NCBI RefSeq assembly: GCF_023093535.1
Contig: NZ_CP095757.1
Location: 1,178,001 to 1,242,000, forward strand
Length of the DNA stretch: 64,000 nt
Origin: Halovivax limisalsi
GTDB taxonomy: Archaea > Halobacteriota > Halobacteria > Halobacteriales > Natrialbaceae
Reading direction: 5' to 3'
This document shows positions 43,001 to 51,000 of this stretch, in pieces (positions within the stretch are counted from its first letter, which is position 1; the number at the start of each line of letters is the position of its first letter). Below the pieces are notes generated by a model. That model was not told the origin of the DNA. It made no database searches and was given only the letters and a program-made list of their open reading frames with translations. A program made the position numbers and the translations under genes.

Positions 43001-43982
43001 GACCCGCGTCTCGGGCCTGTTCCGCGACGCCTTCCCCGCCGCGGCGGGCGTCATCCACGACGCCGTCGACGCCGTCGTCGACCGCGACGAACCCCACGAG
43101 CGGAACTACGTCAAGAAACACGTCGAAGAGGAGGCTGCGGAACTGCGCGAGGCGGTCGAGGAACAGCGCGAAGGTGCGGATGGCGAGAATCTCGACGCGG
43201 CCGACGCCCGCGAGGCCGCCAAACATCGCGTCTTCACGACGAAGCCCGGCGGCTACGGCGCGGGGACGAACAAGGCCGTCGACGAGGGCAACTGGGACGA
43301 CCGCGCGGACCTCGCCGAGGTCTACGTCCAGTGGGGCGGCTACGCGATGGGCTCGCGCGGTCGGGTCTCCGGCGCCCACGACGCCTTCGAACGGCGCCTC
43401 TCGAGCGTCGACGCGACGGTCAAGATCGAAGATACGATGGAGCAAGACGAGTTCGACTCCTCCGACTGGTACGCCTTCCACGGCGGCTTCATCTCCGCGG
43501 TGAGCGAAATTTCGGGGACTGAACCGGCCTCCTACGTTGGCGACTCGTCGGATCCGGATAACGTGGACGTCTACACCAACGAGGAGAAGGTCCGGAAGGC
43601 GATGCGCGCACGCGTGCTCAACCCCGACTGGCTCGACTCCATGGAGGACCACGGCTACAAGGGCGCGGGCGACCTCTCGACGACGGTCGACGTGACGCTC
43701 GGCTGGGACGCCACCACCGGCGTCGTCAGCGACGCGCTCTGGGAGGCCGTCGCCGAGGCCTACGCCTTCGACGCGGACCGACAGGACTGGCTGCGGGAGG
43801 TGAACCCGTGGGCGCTCGAGTCGATCACCGACACCCTCCTGGAGGCGATCGAGCGCGACCTCTGGGACGCCGACGACGAGACTCGCGATCGGTTGCGCGA
43901 TCTGAACCTCTCCGTGGAGGGCGATCTGGAGGCGCGGACGACCGCCGAGGCCGCCGATCCGGAGGTGTCGACCGATGACTGA
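40059..43982 (+). CDS. cobN: CobN, aerobic-type cobaltochelatase large subunit
   Basis: 1307 residues, full length for CobN. Characteristic segments: VFWLHGAEESMPGYDYAVGE, CNPATDEAG, GVMGFELALSVALPEFDGAV, VHLGTHGSLEWLPGKTVGLD, YPYIVNNPGEGTQAKRRSYA, and late RVSGLFRDAFPAAAGVIHDA. CobN inserts Co2+ into hydrogenobyrinate a,c-diamide with an AAA+/VWA motor, here the protein at 36792-38996. It starts an operon with cbiC (8-bp overlap) and cbiE. Its presence beside CbiX means two insertion routes are encoded. Confidence 0.96.
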   Translation: MSARIGIYTATENELGAIQRAAERLGDDVDLVVRSASDLEDEADVEAFVDEVRGATAAVFWLHGAEESMPGYDYAVGELADERVPLLVKSTGDAFAIEDTTVRTDHRETVYDYLEKGGTVNVEHCCRFLANEYAGADLNAQAPVELPTEGVYHPDHPGIGYEALRETHDPDRPTVGVWFYESHWTHANTRYVDALVRALEAWGVNVLPAFCNPATDEAGQENAEWVARNWFSDADGPVVDAVVSSFMFSLGMSERGRSASDEGGTEEIFLRELGVPVLQAITTMRSRSRYANSDTGVMGFELALSVALPEFDGAVITHPISGKERTEDAAGIGTAPKQHFPIEDRIDHVASLAVNWAQLRHTPNDAKRVAVVLHNYPPSDDGIGTAFGLDTPASASNLLAELDARGYDVGDRPADGRELIDSLTAQLTLDDRWVAPEDVRRLSVDTVSPERYAEWFEAADADFREHVLEEWGDPPERPFAIPGVECGNVLVTVQPPRGFGMDPSKVYHDSDLQPPHDYYAFYAWLREEFDADAVVHLGTHGSLEWLPGKTVGLDAASAPDALIADLPNVYPYIVNNPGEGTQAKRRSYAAIVDYLTPVMRSAGTYDDLAELEELANQYREAGMEDARADDGEHLETLIREQVAELDLAVELGIEGTIDEQADVRGPAEAGSTLAEGDVAGDRVEIEELVGRIHAYLTDVKTTQIRMGLHTMGEPPAGERLVEYLVALTRLENPGAPSLRESVAGVLGVDYETMLDSPGAYEETLGMTYAEAADEVYETSVDLIETLADHDFDVPESERDAAPGDEVNTNLLVVDLEPIGDARAKSGAHDDLREVLAYICEEARPRVKASEDEIPRTADALAGEYVPPGGSGAPTRGGVDLLPTARNFYTLDPRKVPAKPAWKVGREVAEGVLERHRDERGEYPEEIGVVAWGTPTVRTRGETIAQVLAMMGVEPQWTDAGRIDDVEPIPLDELDRPRIDVTTRVSGLFRDAFPAAAGVIHDAVDAVVDRDEPHERNYVKKHVEEEAAELREAVEEQREGADGENLDAADAREAAKHRVFTTKPGGYGAGTNKAVDEGNWDDRADLAEVYVQWGGYAMGSRGRVSGAHDAFERRLSSVDATVKIEDTMEQDEFDSSDWYAFHGGFISAVSEISGTEPASYVGDSSDPDNVDVYTNEEKVRKAMRARVLNPDWLDSMEDHGYKGAGDLSTTVDVTLGWDATTGVVSDALWEAVAEAYAFDADRQDWLREVNPWALESITDTLLEAIERDLWDADDETRDRLRDLNLSVEGDLEARTTAEAADPEVSTDD

Positions 43983-44811
43983 GGGCGAGCCGACGCCAGC
44001 GGCCGACGGGGCGGGCGGATCGACAGCCGAGACGGACAGGGCGGGCGGATCGACCGCCGAGACGGACGGGGTGGACGAGTCGACCGCCGAGACGGCGGGT
44101 GACCCCGACGAGGCGTACGCCGACCTCGGCGCGACGACGGAGAACGCGATGGAGATCGCCGAGACGAGCATGGACATCGTTCGCCAGTTCGTCCCGGACG
44201 AGACGCTGGCCGACCGGATTCGACAGAAGTCGGTCCACTCGATGGGCGACATCGAGTTCCAGCACCTGATCGAGTTCACCGGCGCGGACGGCGTGGGCGC
44301 GGACGAGGACGCTCCGGTCCGGGCGGGCGCGCGGGCCGTCCTCGACGAGGCCCCCATCGTCACGGACATCACGATGGTGAAAGCCGGCGTGACCGGACGG
44401 GGACACGACTGCGAGGTTTCGAAGGCGATCGGCCACGGGACGGAACTCGCCGAGAAGACGGGCATGACACGAACCGCCGCGGCGATGCTCGAACTCGACA
44501 AGGACGGTCGGTTCGAGGACGCGATCGTCACGATCGGCAACGCGCCGACCGCGGCGTTCGCCCTCGCGGATTGCATCGAGAACGGAACGCGACCGGCGGT
44601 CGTCCTGGCGCACCCGGTCGGGTTCGTCAAGGCCGAGGAGAGCCGCGAGCGGATCCGCGAGGTGAGCCGCGAGCACGACGTCCCCGCGATCACCCACGTC
44701 GGGCGGCGGGGCGGAAGCGGGCTCGCCGCGGCGCTGACGAACGAACTGATCCACGTCGCCTCGGACGTCCGCGACGGCGCGATCGATATCGACGGGATCG
44801 CGAGCCGATGA
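43975..44811 (+). CDS. cbiC: CbiC, precorrin-8X methylmutase
   Basis: 278 residues. The core has FVPDETLADRIRQKSVHSMG, ITMVKAGVTGRGHDCEVSKA, VTIGNAPTAAFALADCIENG and VLAHPVGFVKAEESRERIRE, the CbiC/CobH pattern with the catalytic His in KSVHS. It moves the methyl from C11 to C12. The first 40 residues contain three tandem 10-residue repeats (GGSTAETDR-like) from a 30-bp DNA repeat. It overlaps cobN and cbiE. Confidence 0.94.
   Translation: MTEGEPTPAADGAGGSTAETDRAGGSTAETDGVDESTAETAGDPDEAYADLGATTENAMEIAETSMDIVRQFVPDETLADRIRQKSVHSMGDIEFQHLIEFTGADGVGADEDAPVRAGARAVLDEAPIVTDITMVKAGVTGRGHDCEVSKAIGHGTELAEKTGMTRTAAAMLELDKDGRFEDAIVTIGNAPTAAFALADCIENGTRPAVVLAHPVGFVKAEESRERIREVSREHDVPAITHVGRRGGSGLAAALTNELIHVASDVRDGAIDIDGIASR
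44012..44100 (+). repeat. 30-bp in-frame tandem repeat in cbiC
   Basis: Three imperfect 30-bp units encode AGGSTAETDR, AGGSTAETDG and VDESTAETAG. They extend only the disordered N-terminus, so they probably arose by slippage with little effect on the enzyme. Confidence 0.7.
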
Positions 44812-45656
44812 GCGACGACCTGGCCCCCGATCCGGCGACGATCGCCGCGGCGTCGGCGGAACGAACCGTCGGCGACGCGGGTGTGAGGGAGGGTGGAACG
44901 AGCGGCGACGCGGACGGCGCTGGGGCCACCGACGGCGCGAACGGTGACCCGGTCTACGCGGTCGGGATCGGGCCCGGAAATCCCGACTACCTCACGCCGC
45001 GCGGCGAGCGCGCAATCCGCGACGCCGACGTCGTCGTCGGCTTCGACTCCGTCGTCGCGTACGTCGCCGAGCTGGCGCCGCCGGGTACCGAGCTGCTCAC
45101 CTGCGGGTACGACGACGAGGGGGAGACGCTCGCGGCGTTCGCCGACCGGGTCGCCGACGGCGTGGCGGGGACCGCCGTCCTGATGGGCGATCCGAACCAC
45201 TCCGGGTACCAGTTTATCGGCCGGGTCCAGCGGGCCGTCGAGGCGGCCGCGCCCGCGCGACCGATCCGGGTGATTCCCGGCATCTCGTCGCTCCAGGTCG
45301 CCGCCAGCCGCGCCCGGACGCCGATGGAGGACAGCGAGTTCGTCACGCTCCACAAGCGCGGCGACCTCGAAGGCGACCTGGCGCGCCTCGCCAGGGCCGT
45401 GGGCGAGCGACACCTCCTGGTGCTGCCGCGACCGTTCGACTGGATGCCCGGCGATATCGCCGACTTCCTGCTCGACGAGGGGGCGGATCCGGCACTCGAC
45501 GCGCTGGTGTGCGAGAAACTGACGCACGACGACGAGGCGATTCACCGGTTCACGCTGGCCGAACTGGCCACCCACGCCGGTGGTGACGGCCGCGACGGGA
45601 CGCCGTTTTCGGACCTGAGCGTCCTGGTCGTCCGCCGTCCGGTCGAGATCGAGTGA
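44808..45656 (+). CDS. cbiE: CbiE, cobalt-precorrin-7 C5-methyltransferase
   Basis: 282 residues, ATG overlapping the cbiC stop. After a 45-residue polar extension come YAVGIGPGNPDYLTPRGERA, VLMGDPNHSGYQFIGRV, VIPGISSLQVAASRARTPME and FVTLHKRG, typical of CbiE. It methylates C5; CbiT (22879-23508) performs the companion C15 methylation and decarboxylation from the other operon. Confidence 0.93.
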   Translation: MSDDLAPDPATIAAASAERTVGDAGVREGGTSGDADGAGATDGANGDPVYAVGIGPGNPDYLTPRGERAIRDADVVVGFDSVVAYVAELAPPGTELLTCGYDDEGETLAAFADRVADGVAGTAVLMGDPNHSGYQFIGRVQRAVEAAAPARPIRVIPGISSLQVAASRARTPMEDSEFVTLHKRGDLEGDLARLARAVGERHLLVLPRPFDWMPGDIADFLLDEGADPALDALVCEKLTHDDEAIHRFTLAELATHAGGDGRDGTPFSDLSVLVVRRPVEIE

Positions 45657-45791
45657 GTGACCGGGGCGAGCGGCCACCGCGGTCGAAATCGAGCGACCGA
45701 CGAGATCGAGGTCGAGCGCGCGACGGAACGGCCAATCGTCGGGATCACCGCTCGGCCGTCGCAGGTCTGACTCCCCAGCTGGCCACCTGCT

Positions 45792-46478
45792 TCAGGTGGC
45801 GAGTGGCGGCCACGCGGGCGCCACGGTCTCCTGGACGAGCTGCGTCTGGGCCCGACGGAGCCGTTCGGAGACCGACGAGGCGGTGATTCCCAGCTCGTCG
45901 GCGAGCCCCTCGAGCGAGGTCCGGCGGGGGATCTCGAAGTAGCCGCGTTCGTAGGCGATCCGGAGCGCTTCGCGTTGCTCGTCCGTGAGGCCGTCGCCCG
46001 GCGGTTCGGCGTCGCCGTCGCGGGTGAGCCGGCGGAGCCGGAAGCCGGCGTTGTCCTGCCAGAACGAGGCGAACGCGTCGAACGTCGTCCGGTCGAGGAA
46101 CCAGCCCGTCTGTCGCCAGCCCTCGGGTAACACTTCGATTCGTTCGATGATGGCGTCCTCGGTCGCGAGGTCGGTGAGCCCCTCGAGGTCGTCGACGGCG
46201 TCGCCGAGCTGACCGGCGAAGCTGTAGGCGGGTCGAGCGCGGTACCGGCGGGCGGTCCCGGCTTCGCCGATCAGCGTCCACCCCGCGACGTCGTCGGCCG
46301 CTGTCAGCGCCCGCTCGAACGCGCGCCGGGAGCCGTCCGTCACGGTGACGACGAACGGCGGCCGATCGCCGTGGTTGTACTGGAGGTCGAGGACGATCGT
46401 CGCCTCGGGGACGGCCGACGCGGCACCCGCGAGCGGTAACGCGGGACACTCGATGTCGAATTCCGCTACCAATCCCAT
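45792..46478 (-). CDS. Bat-like HTH regulator
   Basis: 228 residues from the ATG at 46478. The N-terminal sensor part (about 1-145) starts MGLVAEFDIECPALPLAGAA. The C-terminal HTH-10 domain reads LTDEQREALRIAYERGYFEI, then LADELGITASSVSERLRRAQ. It is a haloarchaeal regulator of the bacterio-opsin activator class. A hairpin-forming inverted repeat (46507-46523) lies 28 nt upstream and could be its operator. Confidence 0.85.
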   Translation of the reverse strand: MGLVAEFDIECPALPLAGAASAVPEATIVLDLQYNHGDRPPFVVTVTDGSRRAFERALTAADDVAGWTLIGEAGTARRYRARPAYSFAGQLGDAVDDLEGLTDLATEDAIIERIEVLPEGWRQTGWFLDRTTFDAFASFWQDNAGFRLRRLTRDGDAEPPGDGLTDEQREALRIAYERGYFEIPRRTSLEGLADELGITASSVSERLRRAQTQLVQETVAPAWPPLAT

Positions 46479-46506
46479 ACGTCGTCGTCCGCGCACGCTC
46501 CCAAGG

Positions 46507-46523
46507 GGGTGACGGAATCACCC
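46507..46523. promoter_or_regulatory. Inverted repeat between divergent genes
   Basis: GGGTGA-cggaa-TCACCC is a perfect 6-bp inverted repeat located between the HTH gene (start 46478) and the alpha/beta hydrolase (start 46672). It is a candidate operator; no direct evidence. Confidence 0.35.
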
Positions 46524-46671
46524 GGCCGACTGCGCCGATCGGCGGAGCGTGTGTTTACCCCGTCGTGCGTGATCGACGCTTCCAGGTACCCACCGACGCG
46601 ACCGGCGCCGCCATAAAGGGCCGCATCACTGAGAGACGGGTCTACCGTCCGGACAGCCGAACGGAGAGTGC

Positions 46672-47472
46672 ATGCAGCCGAATCACGATACAGACGGAAC
46701 GCAGTTCACCTACGACCGAGACGGAACGGGTCAGCCGCTTTGCCTGCTTCACGGCGGCATGGCGCCCCCGGAGTACTGGACGCCAGTCCGTCCCGAGCTG
46801 GAGAACTACGCCACGATCGTCCCGCAGCGGCCGGGCTTCGGGACGTGCCTCGACGACCCGGCGGAGACGGGGCCGGAGGACGTCCTCGACCGCGAGGTTC
46901 GGTACGTCCGCGAACTCGTCGACACGGTCGACGGCGAGCCGATCTTGTTCGGACACTCTTACGGCGCGCTCGCGGCCATCGAAGCCGCGCGGGCGGCGAC
47001 GGTGGACGCGGTCGTCGCGTACGAACCTGCGATCCTCCCCGAGCCCTTCCGGACCGAGGCCGATCTCGCCGCCCAGATGGAGCGACTGCTCGAGGACGGC
47101 CGTCGTCGCGAGGCGATCCAGCGCTACGTCGAGCTGGTCCTCCACCCGGACGGGATCGACGACCTCGACGCGTGGCTGGCCGAGTGGCCGGTCTGGCCCG
47201 ACTGCGTCGACCTCGCCGAGGAGGTGACCAGGATGAATCGCGCCGTCGAACGGTATCGGCTCCCCGATCGGCTGGACGTCGACGCGCCGGTACTGGTGCT
47301 GACCGGGACGGCCGGGCCGGACTTCCTTCGCGAAAGTGCCCGGAGCGTCCACGACGCACTGCCCAACAGTCGCTTCGTCGAGTTCGACGGCCTCGGCCAC
47401 GGCGGTCCGGCGCGATCACCGCGCCGGGTCGTCGATGTCGTCGAATCCTTCCTCGACGATCGCGTCTCGTGA
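46672..47472 (+). CDS. Alpha/beta hydrolase
   Basis: 266 residues. LCLLHGGMAPPEYW supplies the oxyanion HGG, FGHSYGALAAIEAA the nucleophile elbow GHSYG (Ser about 91), and GLGHGGPA the late catalytic His. Such enzymes hydrolyse esters or similar bonds; the substrate is unknown. It is divergent from the HTH regulator, which may control it. Confidence 0.88.
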   Translation: MQPNHDTDGTQFTYDRDGTGQPLCLLHGGMAPPEYWTPVRPELENYATIVPQRPGFGTCLDDPAETGPEDVLDREVRYVRELVDTVDGEPILFGHSYGALAAIEAARAATVDAVVAYEPAILPEPFRTEADLAAQMERLLEDGRRREAIQRYVELVLHPDGIDDLDAWLAEWPVWPDCVDLAEEVTRMNRAVERYRLPDRLDVDAPVLVLTGTAGPDFLRESARSVHDALPNSRFVEFDGLGHGGPARSPRRVVDVVESFLDDRVS

Positions 47473-47530
47473 TCGACGCGACTCGAGGATTGTCCCGTAC
47501 ACGACGCCCTCTCGATCGGCCGCGTTCGAC

Positions 47531-47950
47531 CTAGTCGTCCGCGGGTGCGCCGAGCCCGGAGTCGGCGCCGCTCGCGTCATCGTCGCCCGTCACTGTCGCG
47601 TAGAGCATGATCAGCATCGAGAGGATGAGCGCGGCGCCCCAGAGGAAGCCGGTCGGCATGAGGAACGTCAGGCCGAAGCCTTCGCCGAGCCAGACGACGC
47701 CGGGGATGCCCCACTGACCGGCGACGAACAGGCCCGTCACCGCGGTCCGGAGGGTGCCCGTCACGCCGAGTGCGGGGACGGCAAAGCCCATCACGATCGC
47801 GAGGATCGAGATGACGCCGAGGTGGGCGTGTCCGCCCATCATCCACGCCGGGACGGCGTCCCCACCGGCGACGATCGCGAGCTGGTGCATGCCGACGGCC
47901 ATCATGACGGTCAGTCCGAGGAAGCCGCTCGCCTTGAGAACCTTCGTCAT
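47531..47950 (-). CDS. Four-span haloarchaeal membrane protein
   Basis: 139 residues with hydrophobic spans at about 8-28, 43-62, 66-86 and 95-118, and an acidic C-terminal tail. The segment AWMMGGHAHLGVISILAIVM has two His within the membrane boundary, reminiscent of heme or copper ligands, but no family was recognised. It converges with the hydrolase gene. Confidence 0.75.
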   Translation of the reverse strand: MTKVLKASGFLGLTVMMAVGMHQLAIVAGGDAVPAWMMGGHAHLGVISILAIVMGFAVPALGVTGTLRTAVTGLFVAGQWGIPGVVWLGEGFGLTFLMPTGFLWGAALILSMLIMLYATVTGDDDASGADSGLGAPADD

Positions 47951-48025
47951 ATACAGTTAGTCGGATATGTCCGTTTCGGGTAATATTTGGGGTGCCAGCA
48001 GGGCTTGCGCGTTCGGATCCGACCG

Positions 48026-51000
48026 CTAGAGCCGCTCGCGGACGAGTCGACGCTCCGCCTCGGTGCAGTCGTACAGCTCGAAGACGAGTTCGTCGACGAG
48101 TTCGCGCCGCGCCTCGATCGCCTCGTCGAGCGCTCGCGCCCGTTCGACCGTCGCTGCGTAGCGGGCGAGGTCGTCCGCGATGTCGTCGGGTTTCGGGAGC
48201 CTGAGGGCCGCGAGCCGGTCGAGGAGCGAGATCGTCTTCGTCGCGTTCGTCCGGACGTCCGCGAAGCCGTCCGCGCGCGAGACGGCGTACGGCACGAACG
48301 CCGAGAGGACCGGTCGGACCTCCGGCCCGGGGCCGTCGATCCTGAACGCCGGGATCGCGTCGGTCGTCACGTAGCCGTGAGTGTCGGTCTCGAACGTTTG
48401 GTCGTCGGTCTCGCTCGTCGGGTCGTCCGCGTCACGCTCGGACGCGCCCGCTGGCTTGTAGCGGGCTCGCACTGCGATGACGATGGCGCCGTCGTCCTCG
48501 CGAATCTCGACCGCCGCCGCGAGCCGGAGCTTCCGTCGCGTCGCGGTCGTCTCCGCGAGCACGCTCTCGGCCGCGCCCGGAATCGGATCGCAGCCCGGCA
48601 GGTCGCCGAGCGACGGCCCCCAGCGGTACGAGTCGAGGTAGGCGTCGAGGTCGGTCTCGAGCGCCGCCCGGCGCTCGGACAGGCGCGAGATATCGTCGGC
48701 GAGCCAGGAGCAAAACGCCGCCCCATCCGCCGCACGGTCGTACGCCGTGCGGATCGCCTGCGCGTCCGTCTCGTCTCCCACTTCCGCCTCGCTTCCGGCC
48801 ACCGCCTCGTTCCCCACTTCCGCCTCGGCCCCGGTCACCGTCTCGTCGATCAGGTCCGTCCAGTCCGGGTCCGCGGGCGGCAGGCGGATCGGCAATCGAT
48901 CCAGCGAGGACAGCGAGAGGCGCGGAAAGAGCTGCTGGCTGCCCTTCTCGCCGGAGACGAGGTGGACGAACGAGAGGAGTCGACTGTTCAACAGCGCGGT
49001 GAGCGTTCCGGCGTCGAGGCGGTCGTCGGTCGGCACGATCGTGATGATCGATTTCGGAACCAGCGCCTCCCGTCGCACCCGCGCAGCGGTGATGCCGTCG
49101 TCGCCGGTGACCTCCCGGACCAGGACGCGGTCGCCGTCCCGGAACCGAGCCGGCGGCAGGCGGAAGAACTCGGCCTCGCGGTCGACGTAGCCGTCGGGCG
49201 TCGGATCGACGTGGTAGGGCGAGAGCGACGACGCGCGAATCTCCGGGACGTGGCCGTCGCTGACCGCCTCGCTCGCGTGGTGGGCTTCGGCCTCGATGAC
49301 GTCCGGGTCGTGCAGGTCCGCGTGGTAGAGCTGGTAGCCGACGGTCCGGTCGACGAGGTCGCCGAGCGGCGTCGCGTCGGCTTCGAGTCGCGAGACGAGG
49401 GCGCGCTCGCGCTCGCTCGCCCGCAGTTCCAGGCGGTAGTTCTCGGCCGCGATCGACTCGACGGCCACGTCGCGAATGCGGATCGGAGCCCCGTCCGGGC
49501 GGCGCTCGAAGACCTCGATCCGCTCGTGTCCGCCCGCGACGTCGAGGACGAACGTCGTCGCGTTCGCTCCAACCGCCGGGAAGGTCGATCGCGGGAGGAG
49601 GCTCACGCGACGCAGCATCCCCGTTCCGACGGTGGCCCGCCTGAGCTCGCTCGCCGCCGGCATCGAGAGCCAGGACTGGGGCGTCACCAGCGACACCGTC
49701 TCGCGCGCCAGGTCGACCGACCGTTCGACGAAACAGCGATAGAGGTCGGGCTGGCCGGACTGGTACCGGTAGGTCGACTCGACGGACGCACGGACCGGCT
49801 CCTCGCCGGTGATCACCCACGGCGGATTGCCGACGACGGCGTCGAACCCGGTCGCCGCGTCCGATCGAGTTCCTGTCTCGCCCCCGTCTCGCTCGAACCG
49901 AGCTCCCCCTTCGTCGTCTCGGCGGTTCGCTGGGCCGCCCGTCCCTTCGATTCCGCGTTCGGCCGGCGGTTCGCGTCGTGCGAAGACCGCCGGAAACGCC
50001 AGGTGCCAGTGGAAGAACGCGTGCTCGCTCGCCAGTCGGTCGACGTCGTCGACCCACTCGGCGTCGCACGCCCGCTCCCACGCGTCGTCGGACGAGAGCG
50101 CGTTCGCCAATCGCTCTGGCGCGTCCGCCGGGACGTCCTCGAATCCGCAGGCGACGGCCGTCCGGGCGTCGAGGACGGTCCGTAGTCGGTCGGATCGATT
50201 CGGGGTCCGGCCGTCGGCCACCTCATCGTCTCCCTCGGTCGCTTCGCTCGCGATCGCCTCGATCGGATCGCCCGCGCACCCGAGCAGCGCGTTGCCGGTC
50301 CGGAGGTGCTCGCCCAGGCGTGTGAGAGCGTCGTCGTCGGTCCCCGCTCGAAGCTCGTCGCGCTCGGGTCCCGCTCGAAGCCACAGCGACGCGCGGGCGA
50401 GTTCGACGGCCACCGGGTCCGTGTCGACGCCGTAGAGGCAGTTTGCCGCGACGATCCGTCGCATTCGGTCGACGTCTGGAGATCGATCGAGCGGCGATGC
50501 GTCGTCTGCCGTCGCCGCTCGATCCGCGGCGCGGACCGCGGCCAGCGTCACCCGATCGAGCGCCCCGAGGAGGAAGTGCCCGGTCCCCATCGCCGGGTCG
50601 AGGACGCGACGCTCCCGGAGCCGATCGAGGAACGGGATCCCATCGTCGCGACCGCGGGTCGACGCCGCGCCGCCGCGGTCGCCCGTCCGAATGGCCTCGA
50701 CGAGCTGGCCCAGCGCGTCGTCGACGACGCCGTCGACGACCCACTGTGGCGTGTAGAACGACCCGGTCACCGCCCGCTCGTCCGATTCGCGGCGCAGGTA
50801 CATCGCGCCCGCTTCGACGACCGCGGGCTCCCCGGTTCGCTCGCTCGCGTCGCCGGCCGCGTCCGTCGGCACGTTCGCGTCAGAGTCGCTGGACCCGCCG
50901 GACGGTTGCTGCCGCTCGTCGGTCGCCCCAGCCGGACCCTCCGCGTCAGCCTGCGGAACCCACTCGCCGTCGGATCGCCGAAGCGGCTCCGTCGCGACCG

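Noticed and set aside
42975-45677. 900-codon minus-strand frame
   Set aside because: It is antisense to cobN, cbiC and cbiE; the composition is typical of shadow frames.
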